From Bacteroides sp. (GTDB lineage: Bacteria; Bacteroidota; Bacteroidia; Bacteroidales; Bacteroidaceae): a DNA stretch of 64,000 bases. A program made the position numbers and the translations under genes. The notes beneath the pieces were generated by a model that saw nothing but the letters and a program-made list of their open reading frames with translations, searched no databases and was not told the origin of the DNA. The stretch lies in the NCBI GenBank assembly GCA_019416685.1, contig DXWV01000033.1, positions 1 through 64,000 on the forward strand, given 5' to 3'. Shown here piece by piece: positions 51,620-61,600 of the stretch (the stretch's first letter is position 1; each line of letters starts with the position of its first letter).

Positions 51620-52306
51620 GTGGTAAGAATCGATTTTGCAGATGAGTATAAACAGCTGCTGTGGCAGATACCTCTTTTCCGGGACCTAGATGTGAATGTA
51701 AAACATCGTCTAATGGACGAACTTGAATTTACATTGTACAAAGTATCCCGTAAAGAGGTGGTGCTGCAACAAGATACGCGTTGCAATCATTTGTATGTAC
51801 TGCTGAAAGGCGAACTGGAGGTTAATATTATCGATGTAGCCGCTAATCTGGTAAAGGTAGAAGAGATTATCGCACCCCGCGCCTTTGCTACTCCGCATCT
51901 GTTTGGCGAAAACAATATTCTACCCGCTACTTTTACTGCAAGCAAAGATTCCATTCTTTTGATGGCTACCCGTACTTCGGTTTTCAAACTGATAAGTTCC
52001 GTGCCGCAACTACTCCATAGTTTCCTTTGTGTGACTGGCAATTGTAACAAATGTACTGTCACCCGTTTGCGTATTCTTTCCTATAAAAACCTTCGCAGCC
52101 GTTTTGTTTATTATCTCATGGAGCATCGCACCTCTGCTGGTATAGCTTTGTTGGAGCACAATCAGGTACAACTGGCAGATTATCTGGGAGTAACCCGTCC
52201 TGCCTTGTCCAAAGAGATCAATAAAATGATAAAAGAGGGACTGATTTCTGTAGATAAGAGAGAGGTTACCTTGTTGAATACGCAGGGGCTGAAGGAGTAT
52301 ATCTGA
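51620..52306 (+). CDS. Crp/Fnr family transcription regulator
   Basis: A 228-residue regulator. Residues about 12-125 form a cyclic-nucleotide-binding-like jelly roll (NHLYVLLKGELEVNIID, LFGENNILPATFTA), followed by a long dimerisation helix and a winged HTH (about 178-212: LEHNQVQLADYLGVTRPALSKEINKMIKEGLI). Cys137, Cys142 and Cys145 lie close together (CVTGNCNKC) at the end of the sensor domain and might bind a metal, cluster or heme, or respond to nitrosation. The start is GTG, with AGAGAAG just upstream and no ATG nearby. Its place at the end of the nrf operon suggests it controls nrf via the TGTAAT-N4-ATTACA site. Confidence 0.88.
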   Translation: MVRIDFADEYKQLLWQIPLFRDLDVNVKHRLMDELEFTLYKVSRKEVVLQQDTRCNHLYVLLKGELEVNIIDVAANLVKVEEIIAPRAFATPHLFGENNILPATFTASKDSILLMATRTSVFKLISSVPQLLHSFLCVTGNCNKCTVTRLRILSYKNLRSRFVYYLMEHRTSAGIALLEHNQVQLADYLGVTRPALSKEINKMIKEGLISVDKREVTLLNTQGLKEYI

Positions 52307-52360
52307 TGTGATAAAGTATGAAATTGTTAGATTAAATGGACTTTTTCTTCATCTTTTTTT

Positions 52361-52585
52361 TTATTTTAGTGAACTTATATAAATTGAGCGCATCCGGATC
52401 ACCGATGTATTCTTCCGTCTTCTGCCCAAACTGTAAAATGTAGAGTAGGGAAAGTAACTATCATAACAGTACATATTTCCACGAGTATGATCTAATATAT
52501 GAGGAAAATGGAGATAGTTAGTTATCTTATCTCCAATAATAAATATTTCATATGATTCGTTTGGGATTAATCCTTTATGTTCCAT
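52361..52585 (-). CDS. Small hypothetical protein, possible immunity of the orphan RHS tip
   Basis: A 74-residue protein (MEHKGLIPNESYEIFIIGDK...) with several aromatic residues and a basic C-terminal end (LGRRRKNTSVIRMRS). It follows the orphan RHS tail by 17 bp on the same strand, the standard position for a cognate immunity gene. No family recognised; short for an immunity protein, so it may be truncated. Confidence 0.5.
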   Translation of the reverse strand: MEHKGLIPNESYEIFIIGDKITNYLHFPHILDHTRGNMYCYDSYFPYSTFYSLGRRRKNTSVIRMRSIYISSLK

Positions 52586-52602
52586 AAGTTTTTATTGATG
52601 AA

Positions 52603-53385
52603 TTATTTATTCCAATGAGTTTCACCTTTCTCTTTGTATTGAGTATCTTTTAGAATTCTTTCTATTGTCTTTTGAAGTTCTTTCTTTTCTTTCTTGCTTT
52701 TTGCTGTTTTAATTTTTTGCTGTAGTTCTTTAACTCTCTTTTTAGCCTTTTCCATAGCCCTTCCACCATCATCATGTGGCATTCCTTTAGTAGATTTTTT
52801 TCCGGATCTTATACCAAAAGTACTGGTAGGTGAACCACCTGGAAAAATAGTCTCTTTGACCATTTCTATACCTGCTTTCCTTATAAAACGTCCAGTTAAT
52901 AAATCGTATAAAGTATTGGTTTGTTCTATCCTTCCGGAAGCGGGAAGACCATATTGGGTCCAGGCATTTCCTTGGTTTACATTTGTAGCTCTAACAGATA
53001 TTCCTATAACATTAATTTCGCCATTAATGATTTTACTATAGCTAAAATAAAATATCTCATTCTCGTCATTAAAAGTCAGTCTGTCTGTGAACTCTGCATC
53101 TGTGAGATGATCCCAGGATGAGAAATTGAATGAATTAGAATAATATTGTGGCATGTTTACAAGAGGCGAAAATAAAGAATTCCAGAACCGTTCTATTTCT
53201 ACCGGGTCGCTTGTACTCCAATAGTCCATTCCATAAGGGTCGATTCTGCTTATAGGATTTCCTCCACAATATACATATGGGCTAAGGTTATAATAATTCT
53301 CAGCATGTGGATCCACTGATGTGAAGCTCATAATCGCCGGATACATACCACGAGCCACATAATCGTATGTATCATATCCATGCAT
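52603..53385 (-). CDS. Orphan RHS C-terminal cassette with alternative toxin tip
   Basis: A 260-residue headless RHS fragment. Residues 1-155 repeat the end of the RHS core of the full gene at 55280 (MHGYDTYDYVARGMYPAIMS, YYNLSPYVYCGGNPISRIDPYGMDYW), up to ASGRIEQ; the match extends upstream without a start to 53471. The tip after that is different: TNTLYDLLTGRFIRKAGIEM, a KGMPHDDGGRAMEKAKKRVK segment and a Lys/Glu-rich coiled end. The tip is a toxin-like module I cannot assign. It has no signal peptide or own promoter, so it is probably a silent reserve that becomes expressed after recombination with the full gene. Confidence 0.8.
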   Translation of the reverse strand: MHGYDTYDYVARGMYPAIMSFTSVDPHAENYYNLSPYVYCGGNPISRIDPYGMDYWSTSDPVEIERFWNSLFSPLVNMPQYYSNSFNFSSWDHLTDAEFTDRLTFNDENEIFYFSYSKIINGEINVIGISVRATNVNQGNAWTQYGLPASGRIEQTNTLYDLLTGRFIRKAGIEMVKETIFPGGSPTSTFGIRSGKKSTKGMPHDDGGRAMEKAKKRVKELQQKIKTAKSKKEKKELQKTIERILKDTQYKEKGETHWNK

Positions 53386-53471
53386 TTCAATGAACTCTTT
53401 ACCGTTGTATTTACGGTTTTGAATATCTCTTCCTGTTCCTTCTGCCCAAGGCAGGCCGCTCGGGTAGTACT
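52921..53471. repeat. 551-bp direct repeat, copy A (in orphan RHS cassette)
   Basis: Aligns with 55619-56169 at a constant offset of 2698 bp with no gaps and only a handful of substitutions. It begins exactly at the toxin-tip boundary and ends within codons for QYYPSG. Confidence 0.92.
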
Positions 53472-53497
53472 ATCTCTATATGATTGTTGCTCCTAAA

Positions 53498-53943
53498 CTA
53501 ACCCTCATATGGCTTTTCAACTACTTGAAAATAATTATTTATGTAAAACATTTGGTGTGTTTGGCGAATCCCGAATTCCCAGTTTGTATCATAAGTTTCT
53601 CCATTCTCTGTTCCTGAATATGATAATAAACAGAAAATCTTCACATTGTAATTATCTTCAAAAAAAGGTTTAAATCGTATTGCTCTGATAACTCGTATGC
53701 TAATAACTTTTTACCTTCTATCTCCTTTACACTACGTGATAATAATCCTATTATATCTGTATCATCATCAGTATATGTTGCTTTAGTTTGATTATTTTGT
53801 TCTATTCTCCAAGCACTATAGATGAGAAAATAAGAATCATTCTCAAACTCAATTAACCAAATAGATCCGGCATCTCCACCAGAAATGCTACTAACTACTC
53901 TTTTGTCAAGTATTTGCTTTAATAAAATATTGTATGTTTTCAT
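53498..53943 (-). pseudogene. Frameshifted immunity-like gene (paralogue of 54007-54453)
   Basis: Translation from 53943 gives MKTYNILLKQILDKRVVSSI..., clearly paralogous to the 148-residue neighbour, but stops after 100 residues at 53641. The cause is a run of seven T (coding strand) near 53666-53672 where the paralogue's codons imply eight. With one T added the frame continues as LFFEDNYNVKIFC and ends at a TAG at 53498, restoring exactly 148 residues. It may be a true loss or a slippage-controlled gene. Confidence 0.85.
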
Positions 53944-54006
53944 TGTCTTATTTGTTATTTATCTTTTTTCTTTTATCTCCTGAAATTAAAAAACTTATAT
54001 CTAATA

Positions 54007-54453
54007 TTACTCATTATAAGGCTTTTCGATCACTTGAAAATAATTATTTATATGAAATGTTTGATTTATTCGAGGGATTCCGAATGTCCAGTTTGTATCA
54101 TAAGTGCCACCGTTTTCTGTTTCTGAATATGATACTGAACAGAAAATTTTTACATTGTAATTGTCTTCAAAGAATAGTTTTAAATCGTATTGTTCTGATA
54201 AGGCGTATGCTAATAATATCTTACCTTCTAACTCCTTTACACTGCGTGAAAGTAGTCCTGATACGGCCGTATTATCATCATAACAAGTTGCCTTAATTCG
54301 ATTGTTTTGCTCTATTCTCCAATCGCAATAGATAAAAAAGTAAGAATCATCATCGAGTGTAATTAACCAGATAGAACCTGCACCACCACCAGAGGTACTT
54401 CGAATGACCTTTTTACCAATACTTTGTTTTAATAAATAATCGTATATTTCCAT
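54007..54453 (-). CDS. Immunity-like protein, 148 aa
   Basis: A soluble protein of 148 residues (MEIYDYLLKQSIGKKVIRST, SGGGAGSIWLITLDDDSYFF, LSRSVKELEGKILLAYALSE) with an alternating alpha/beta pattern and no signal peptide. It has a paralogue directly downstream. It lies 3 bp after a DUF4279 gene in the immunity block of the RHS locus. I know no family name; position and duplication suggest an immunity protein against a past or present RHS tip. Confidence 0.65.
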   Translation of the reverse strand: MEIYDYLLKQSIGKKVIRSTSGGGAGSIWLITLDDDSYFFIYCDWRIEQNNRIKATCYDDNTAVSGLLSRSVKELEGKILLAYALSEQYDLKLFFEDNYNVKIFCSVSYSETENGGTYDTNWTFGIPRINQTFHINNYFQVIEKPYNE

Positions 54454-54456
54454 TCT

Positions 54457-54852
54457 TTATTTATTATATCCTTTTTTATTTATTATTGATACATTGAAAT
54501 TTATTGATGATCTTGAGCTGTTAAGAAAATGTATCATTCTGTTGCTAACATAGAACGCAGGCATTAGATCCATTGTTGCTTCTGCTTGAATTTTTACTTC
54601 CGCTTTCAGTTGCTTGTTATTGCACCATATATTAATAATTGAAACTGACTTTTCCATTGTATTTAAAAATGATGATATTACGAGTCCTGAATCGAACGTT
54701 TCAACATATCCTTCTGTATAACCCCATGTAATATTATCTCCGTCTTTGGTGATATAGATGTTTTTTTGAACAATATTTTCAAATAATAAACTGAATTCTA
54801 TAGGATCCCAGTTTTTTCCTACTATCACGAATTTAAGCTTTATTCTTGTCAT
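54457..54852 (-). CDS. DUF4279 immunity-like protein
   Basis: A 131-residue protein with the DUF4279 layout: FVIVGKNWDPIEFSLLF at the start, ITWGYTEGYVETFDSG in the middle, and RMIHFLNSSRSSINFNVSII at the end. It overlaps the preceding DUF4279 gene by 20 bp. It diverges strongly from that paralogue, as expected for immunity proteins specific to different toxins. Confidence 0.75.
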   Translation of the reverse strand: MTRIKLKFVIVGKNWDPIEFSLLFENIVQKNIYITKDGDNITWGYTEGYVETFDSGLVISSFLNTMEKSVSIINIWCNNKQLKAEVKIQAEATMDLMPAFYVSNRMIHFLNSSRSSINFNVSIINKKGYNK

Positions 54853-55276
54853 AAGGATAATAGTTATAATTTTTTTTGGTTACAACATATAAATCGAAAT
54901 CGATAGAAGTATTTAGTCTTGACAAAATAGAAAGCATTCTATTGTCAAACTCGAATGTTGGGATATCTTTTTTGTGCATATACGCTACCACATATAGTTT
55001 AGAGTCTAAGTGGTTGGTTCTTAGGTATTCTTCAAGAAGTCCAACGTGAGGCTCTATCTTATCTATAAAAGATTCGTTGAGATGCTGTAGATTATTAGCT
55101 TCAACATATCCTGTAGAGTATGTCCACGAACTCTCTTTAAGTGTTTGGATATATTTTCCTGGATTACCTTTGATACAAATATTAATTCTTTCTTTCTCTA
55201 TATCAAGGAGTTTAATCATTCCATTGGGATCCCAATTGTCACTATAAATAGTGAATTCAAACATAATTTTTGCCAT
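54833..55276 (-). CDS. DUF4279 immunity-like protein next to the RHS toxin
   Basis: A 147-residue protein, 3 bp after the stop of the full RHS gene, where the cognate immunity gene is expected. DUF4279 features: FTIYSDNWDPNGMIKLLDIE, ESSWTYSTGYVEANNLQHL, and MLSILSRLNTSIDFDLYVV. No signal peptide, so it would neutralise the toxin in the cytoplasm. Confidence 0.8.
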   Translation of the reverse strand: MAKIMFEFTIYSDNWDPNGMIKLLDIEKERINICIKGNPGKYIQTLKESSWTYSTGYVEANNLQHLNESFIDKIEPHVGLLEEYLRTNHLDSKLYVVAYMHKKDIPTFEFDNRMLSILSRLNTSIDFDLYVVTKKNYNYYPYDKNKA

Positions 55277-55279
55277 AAC

Positions 55280-58200
55280 TTATTTTATAAAATATCCGGT
55301 CGGAATTGCCGTTCCACCCCCGCCCTTTCTCATTATTAATATCTCGCCTGTTCGGGTTTCTTTATACAAATCATATAGATCAATGTTTGCTTTACGTCCC
55401 AGAAACTCACGCTTAATTTCATGTGCATCATATCTATTCTTTTTTATGATTTTATCAGATAATTTTTTTGAATTTTTTCCGAGATTATCAATGCCTATAT
55501 TACTATTTGCATTGAAAGTATTTGTCGTAGAATATGAATTTCCTCTTGAAAATAGGCTCTTTATGACTGTCCATCCAACCTTTGTACCACCCAAGATAAT
55601 ATTAAATAATATGTTATCTTGTTCTATCCTTCCGGAAGCGGGAAGTCCATATTGGGTCCAGGCATTTCCTTGGTTTACATTTGTAGCTCTAACAGATATT
55701 CCTATAACATTAATTTCGCCATTAATGATTTTACTATAGCTAAAATAAAATATCTCATTCTCGTCATTAAAAGTCAGTCTGTCTGTGAACTCTGCATCTG
55801 TGAGATGATCCCAGGATGAGAAATTGAATGAATTAGAATAATATTGTGGCATGTTTACAAGAGGCGAAAATAAAGAATTCCAGAACCGTTCTATTTCTAC
55901 CGGGTCGCTTGTACTCCAATAGTCCATTCCATAAGGGTCGATTCTGCTTATAGGATTTCCTCCACAATATACATATGGGCTAAGGTTGTAATAATTCTCA
56001 GCATGTGGATCCACTGACGTGAAGCTCATAATCGCCGGATACATGCCACGAGCCACATAATCGTATGTATCATACCCATGCATTTCAATGAACTCTTTAC
56101 CGTTATATTTACGGTTTTGAATGTCTCTTCCTGTTCCTTCTGCCCAAGGCAGGCCGCTCGGGTAGTACTGAATGCGTTGTACAGCGGCCGCCGGGACTAT
56201 AGCCCCTTTATAGTCTTTGTATGCGGCACGCCATACTTCCCGGTTGTTGCCCAAATGGTCTTTACGATAATAATGATAGTCGGGCAGAAGAGAAGTTGAG
56301 TTAATCCTTGTAGCATATCCTTCAGGATTGAACACTTTTCCCAGCATATATACTCCCGGGTCACAGCCATTAAAGTCGTATTCTATATTATCAACGTAAA
56401 ATGTGCCTGTTTCGTCTATTACATCCAGATCATATTCCCATTTACGGGTTTCTCCGATAGGCACAACTATGGGGGTAGTAAGTGTGAAGTTACGGGTACT
56501 TAGCCTTTGACCGGAAGCATCGTATGAATTGATTATTTGATTGCCATTCTTAAATTGGACGGTGTCAGGCAAGTTTAGTATGTTATAGCGAACGGTAACG
56601 ATGTCACGATCGAGGTCTTTCACCATGTTTCCATTGGCATCGTAAGCGAATTCTTCCGTTTCGTTTGCCTTATCCTGATACTCTTTTTGATTGTACAGGT
56701 TGCTGGAACCCCATCCATCCGTGACTTTCTTTAGTTGATTACCATGATAAGACAATGTTAGCAGGTCGATAACATCTTCTCCATTGAATCGTGTCAAGCT
56801 CTTTATGTTTCCGTGATTGTCATATTGAAATGATTCAGACCATTGATAGCTATCCATAAAATGACCGTTGAGATAGCAGTAGGTGGATTTTAATCTATTC
56901 AGGTTATCATAATAATACGTATAACCATTCTTCTTTCCATTATACGTCCATGAACTGCAGGAGATATTTCCATTGTAATAACGTTTGGCTTCACTGTAGA
57001 AAGGTTGATTATAGTAAATATCTTCCTCAAATGAGCCGCTTTTAATTTGGGTTATCCAGTTCCGTATATTGTATTTGTAACAAACCGTGTCTGTCCGATT
57101 ATGTCTGTATGTTGTTTGTAATCGTCCTAATTCGTCGTATTCATTTTCGGACAAAGTGATGGCAGGATTGTCATTTAGCTGGTAATTTGTAGCAAGACGT
57201 CGCTCTGCTTGGTCATATGTATATGAATAAAGTTCGGACACATTGCCGTATCTGTTGCCGGAAATGGAACTCTCTTTAAGCACATTTATAGGTTTCCCTC
57301 TGAAATCTACTCTGTGGTATGCCGTTGTATACCCGCCCAAATGATTGCTTTGGCGAGTCTGTATGATGTTGTCTTTTTCATCATAATAGAATACCTGAAT
57401 GATATATTTTCCACTTCCATCCAATAGATAAGTACGTGTACCGGTAAGAAGACCTTTGGCGTTCAGGTTTGAACCGACAGAAGAACCGTTTGATGTGAAT
57501 GCTGTTCCGTAACCTTCTTTCTGTTTGTAAGATAATGAATCTCTTTGTGCAGGCGGTAGCAGTTCCAGAAAACGATAGTCATCATAGTAATTCACGGTTA
57601 GCATCTTGTCGGATGGTAGGTTGAAAGGAGTATTTGAATATCCCATCGCATTAGTTGTGATAAATGAATCGGTAACCGGTGAGTTTCCAAATTCCATAAC
57701 AGCTTCTTCCAAGCTCATTTCGGCTTCATATTGTCCCATATAGACCAGTCTGCCGAAAATGTCATAATTGCTTGCTGTCCACAAATGTTTTTTCCGTTGG
57801 TTACCATCCTGGCTGAAAACCAATTGCCCGGCTTTATCGTATACCGTGTATATCGGTTCGCATCCGGGCAGGCGTTTGTATATGCAATTCCCTAAGTCGT
57901 CATATTTATAAATGAATGCGTATTGTTTTAACAATACATGGTCATCACTGACTTCACCTGCATTCAGTACATCCGAAATCATAGGGGGAAGTATGTAGCA
58001 CGGCTGTCTCAATGAATTATAAACGTGATAGGTATTCACATCCCCTCCGGATGTCTGCAGGATGATGCGTCCGTTTTTATCTTTGAATATTTGGGATTCT
58101 TTTCCATCTTCATCGGTTGTGAGAAAACATTCGAGTGTTTTGGGAGGATAGTATCCGGCATTTTCAAGACGGTTTTGTGCATTCACTATATATTTTCTGA

Positions 58201-58672
58201 CTTGGTTCGCGGTGTTGGCTGTATGTTTCAGTTTGCTGTGGTACTTGTCCATATCGTCACCGGGTACCTGTATCCCTTCCAGATAATCATATCTGTAACG
58301 GGAGGAATAAAGGTTTTCCTTATAGGGCCGTCCATCCTGATAATAGGCTTTTGACAGTGTGGCAAAGTTTCCGGGTTTGATATATTCCCGGCTCTTTTCA
58401 ACAGGAGTCGGTAGCCATTCTTTTGATATCCGTCTGCAATAATCATAGTCGATGTTAGTAACTAAATCTTTACCGGATGGCGTATGGTTTTTTTGAACTT
58501 GTTGCACAGGACGTCCCATGCCATCGAAATATTGAATGGACACCTGTTCTGTTGTGCCCTCTGCGTTCATTTTTGTATGTATGGAGATATAGTTTTGATT
58601 ACCACCGGATTGTGCATGTATGATAAATAGTGGTAATAAAAAAACTCCTGATAATAAGATTCTTGTTTTCAT
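55280..58672 (-). CDS. RHS-repeat polymorphic toxin with DUF6443-type N-terminus
   Basis: A 1130-residue exported protein. It has a signal peptide (ILLSGVFLLPLFIIHA, cut before QSGGN), a DUF6443-like N-terminal region (about 20-170: GMGRPVQQVQKNHTPSGKD), YD/RHS repeats (about 230-840, for example YDELGRLQTTYRHN, YDNHGNIKSLTRFN), the RHS core end (YYPSGLPWAEGTGRDIQNRK...NPISRIDPYGMDYW) and a tip after ASGRIEQ (about 1020-1130). The tip ends RYDAHEIKREFLGRKANIDL and GEILIMRKGGGG with IPTGYFIK, similar to polymorphic toxin type 33, an inferred match. No PAAR or VgrG link, so it is Sec-exported and not T6SS-loaded. Start overlaps the upstream gene's stop (ATGA). Confidence 0.88.
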   Translation of the reverse strand: MKTRILLSGVFLLPLFIIHAQSGGNQNYISIHTKMNAEGTTEQVSIQYFDGMGRPVQQVQKNHTPSGKDLVTNIDYDYCRRISKEWLPTPVEKSREYIKPGNFATLSKAYYQDGRPYKENLYSSRYRYDYLEGIQVPGDDMDKYHSKLKHTANTANQVRKYIVNAQNRLENAGYYPPKTLECFLTTDEDGKESQIFKDKNGRIILQTSGGDVNTYHVYNSLRQPCYILPPMISDVLNAGEVSDDHVLLKQYAFIYKYDDLGNCIYKRLPGCEPIYTVYDKAGQLVFSQDGNQRKKHLWTASNYDIFGRLVYMGQYEAEMSLEEAVMEFGNSPVTDSFITTNAMGYSNTPFNLPSDKMLTVNYYDDYRFLELLPPAQRDSLSYKQKEGYGTAFTSNGSSVGSNLNAKGLLTGTRTYLLDGSGKYIIQVFYYDEKDNIIQTRQSNHLGGYTTAYHRVDFRGKPINVLKESSISGNRYGNVSELYSYTYDQAERRLATNYQLNDNPAITLSENEYDELGRLQTTYRHNRTDTVCYKYNIRNWITQIKSGSFEEDIYYNQPFYSEAKRYYNGNISCSSWTYNGKKNGYTYYYDNLNRLKSTYCYLNGHFMDSYQWSESFQYDNHGNIKSLTRFNGEDVIDLLTLSYHGNQLKKVTDGWGSSNLYNQKEYQDKANETEEFAYDANGNMVKDLDRDIVTVRYNILNLPDTVQFKNGNQIINSYDASGQRLSTRNFTLTTPIVVPIGETRKWEYDLDVIDETGTFYVDNIEYDFNGCDPGVYMLGKVFNPEGYATRINSTSLLPDYHYYRKDHLGNNREVWRAAYKDYKGAIVPAAAVQRIQYYPSGLPWAEGTGRDIQNRKYNGKEFIEMHGYDTYDYVARGMYPAIMSFTSVDPHAENYYNLSPYVYCGGNPISRIDPYGMDYWSTSDPVEIERFWNSLFSPLVNMPQYYSNSFNFSSWDHLTDAEFTDRLTFNDENEIFYFSYSKIINGEINVIGISVRATNVNQGNAWTQYGLPASGRIEQDNILFNIILGGTKVGWTVIKSLFSRGNSYSTTNTFNANSNIGIDNLGKNSKKLSDKIIKKNRYDAHEIKREFLGRKANIDLYDLYKETRTGEILIMRKGGGGTAIPTGYFIK
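55619..56169. repeat. 551-bp direct repeat, copy B (in full RHS gene)
   Basis: Partner of 52921-53471. Recombination between the copies would delete the 2.7 kb holding the present tip and its immunity genes and fuse the orphan tip to the full RHS shell. Confidence 0.92.
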
Positions 58673-61600
58673 AAATATTCGCCGATATAATGAACTTGAA
58701 TGGTCTGAAGCAGCCGATTATTAAGATCCCGTATGTTCTTGAGATTTCCGAAAGAGTCATATTCGTAAGATGTTTTGATACCTCTGGCGTCTGTGATGGA
58801 GGTTACTCCTACCAATAATTTGAAGGTCATTGTGGTTACCTGGCTATTTATAAGTACATTTCTTAGATTATTTACCACATTCATATCAGGTGCATACGAA
58901 TTGTATAATTGATTCACCATATAATCGCCACCTAAACTTTGCACTACGTTGGCAAATGTGGCATTTCTGATTTCTGCTACGGGATGTGTGCCGTTGTAGG
59001 ACCAGAGGTAGACGGTGGATATACCTGAGGTCTCATCTGTAACCTGAACCAGCCTGTCACGATCATATTGGTAACTTTCCATAAGGACGTTGGTCAATTG
59101 GTATAATGCCGGATTCTGGTTTTCGGTTATAAATTGCGAATTACCTAACCTATAGGAAATGGCAAAAGGAAGATTATTCGGATTCAGTTTTGCTATGTAT
59201 TTGGCTGTAAGTTGGCTTTTATCGTTATATTCGTTTCGGTATGCATCCGTAATCCTTCCTTGTTTTATAGAAATACAGGTATGTATTTTGTTTTTTCGGG
59301 TATATGTATAATATTGGGTAACTGTGTCTCCTTGTGAATCTATTGTAGAATATGATAAAGGAGTGTTTGCCATTATATTAGTACTGTATAATTTGTCTGC
59401 ATAAGTATATTTTTGATAATTACTAGTAATATCTCCTGTTGTTTTTATTTCATCAATTCGTTTGTTATAGGGGATGACTCTGTATTTCACTATACCATAA
59501 TCTTTATAGGCAAGAATTGCACCATATTCAGGACACTGACGCCAAATGAAGCGCATGTCTACATAATCGCCTACTACAAACATGGAACCAGTAGTAATGG
59601 GAGTATCATTCTTTTCAGGAATGCTATACTGATATTTTGTGACTTTCTTTTCATCTGTATGTTCGGTTTTCCTTTTTAACATTCCTCTTTTATATCGTTG
59701 GGAAGTTAATTTGAGCATATCAGCCCTAATATACATTTGGTAATTGGTTTCATCAATGTCTGCACAGTCCAAATCGGCTGAGGTGATATATTCATATACG
59801 ATTTCATGTCTGTCAGCTCTTTGGGGGTCTAATGGATCCGGGTGTCCGTTTTTAATGATATTCTCCGTTACTTTAGCATATTCGATATGACTTCCTCCAT
59901 TCAATGTAGTGGGAATGGGATGAGAGGTGAGGCTTATAATTGGAGTTTCAGCTTCCTCAAATAAAATGCATGAGCCTAAGCCATTGCCATCTAAGGGCTG
60001 TTTAGGCTGGTAGGCTTTAGCAATCATTGACCCGTATCTGGGAATATACGTCAGTACACCTGAACTGGGAGAGTCCCGCTCCCTGCCGTCTTCTGAATAG
60101 TTGTAGAGCCGGGCAATGGTATCGGTTCCGGTAATATGCTTTATCATTTTGATTCTACAACCGCCTGTCGCGTAGGTCTCTGAAGCGATAGGAGAACGGA
60201 GTGAGTAATAATGAATACTGATTTTTCCGCAATCGCTGCAATCCGGACCTTCAAATATATCATAAAAAAGTCCGCATAGCTCGGGTTGATAGCCGGACCA
60301 CTCCATAGCCGGATTTTTTAATTTAAATGTATAAGTCCCCCTTTGTATGGCATAAATGGATACCGGCTTATCTATACTATATTTATTAATACGGACAATC
60401 CTTTTCGTGTTGTCAGGGAAAGTTATTTCTACATAAGGTAGGGGCTGTCCATAAAATATAGTATCGTTGCTTGTCCACCCGGTAATGCAGGTATTATAAC
60501 TTGCCGGATCGTCATTCCCGATAATTCCTGCCGGATAGTATTGGGAGAAATCGAGACGGATGGATTGGGGAATCCATATGTTGCAGGATGTTTCAAGTAA
60601 TTGCCCCATTCGTTTTCCTTTTAATGTTGTTTGATGAGCAAGAGTGTCTTGATAAACTTCTAAAGTCTCAAAAAAGGAATTATCAGAGACGGCAGTACGT
60701 TGAGCGGTCAATCCTAACTTGGAAAAAGTATTTGGCTCCCAAGTGAATTCCGACTTTCTTCCGGTAGGATAAGTGATGCTTTGAAGCATCCCTAAGGTGA
60801 AACCGTCGGGATAGGCGTGGCGGTTGCCGCTGTTGGCCGAAACGTATGGTCTTCTCTCGAAGTAGTTTGCAGCGGGATATAATGCGTTATTGGGTATCCA
60901 ATATCCCCAATGATCTCTTTGTCTTAGCTTTTTTCCATATATTTCATTGGTCGTATATCCGAATTTGAATGTTCTGGTAGTGGTGTGATCTTCTCCTGTG
61001 ATTATCAGACTGTCCAATCTGGTACGTTGTATGACATCGTCCGTATCAAAATCAGAACGACAGAAGTTGATTGTTTTATAAATGACATTTTCTGCGAGTT
61101 TATTGGGAATATATTTAATCGTTTTCAGTTGGCGGTGACAACTGTCTCCTTCATATTCAAAACGTGTTATGCTGTTTCGTCCAACAATTGACGTTAATTG
61201 TACTTTGTCTGTTATTCGGGTTTCATAGGGTGTAGTGGAAATTCCGTTAACCAGCTGTTCCCGTTCTACACATGGAAAATGGAGCGTGGATGCATAATAC
61301 TTAAGTTTATATTCCCAGTCAATAATAGAATAATCAGTGATAGCGCATTCTGTGTTTTTTATCACTTTATAATTAAACTCTATATGCTCTCCGGTCGGAC
61401 TGGTAATCGAGGTCAACCACCAAGCTGAAGGATATTCATATGTTTCATCGCGTTCAAGCCCCGGATCATCGGGAAAGACTTGATCTTTTATCTTATATTG
61501 AAATTTGGAAAGTTCTTTTTGCTCAAATTTATAAATGTATCCGTTTGGGTCTTTAGCGATGAATATTCTTGATAGTCTGTATTCAATTGAGATGCTGCTT

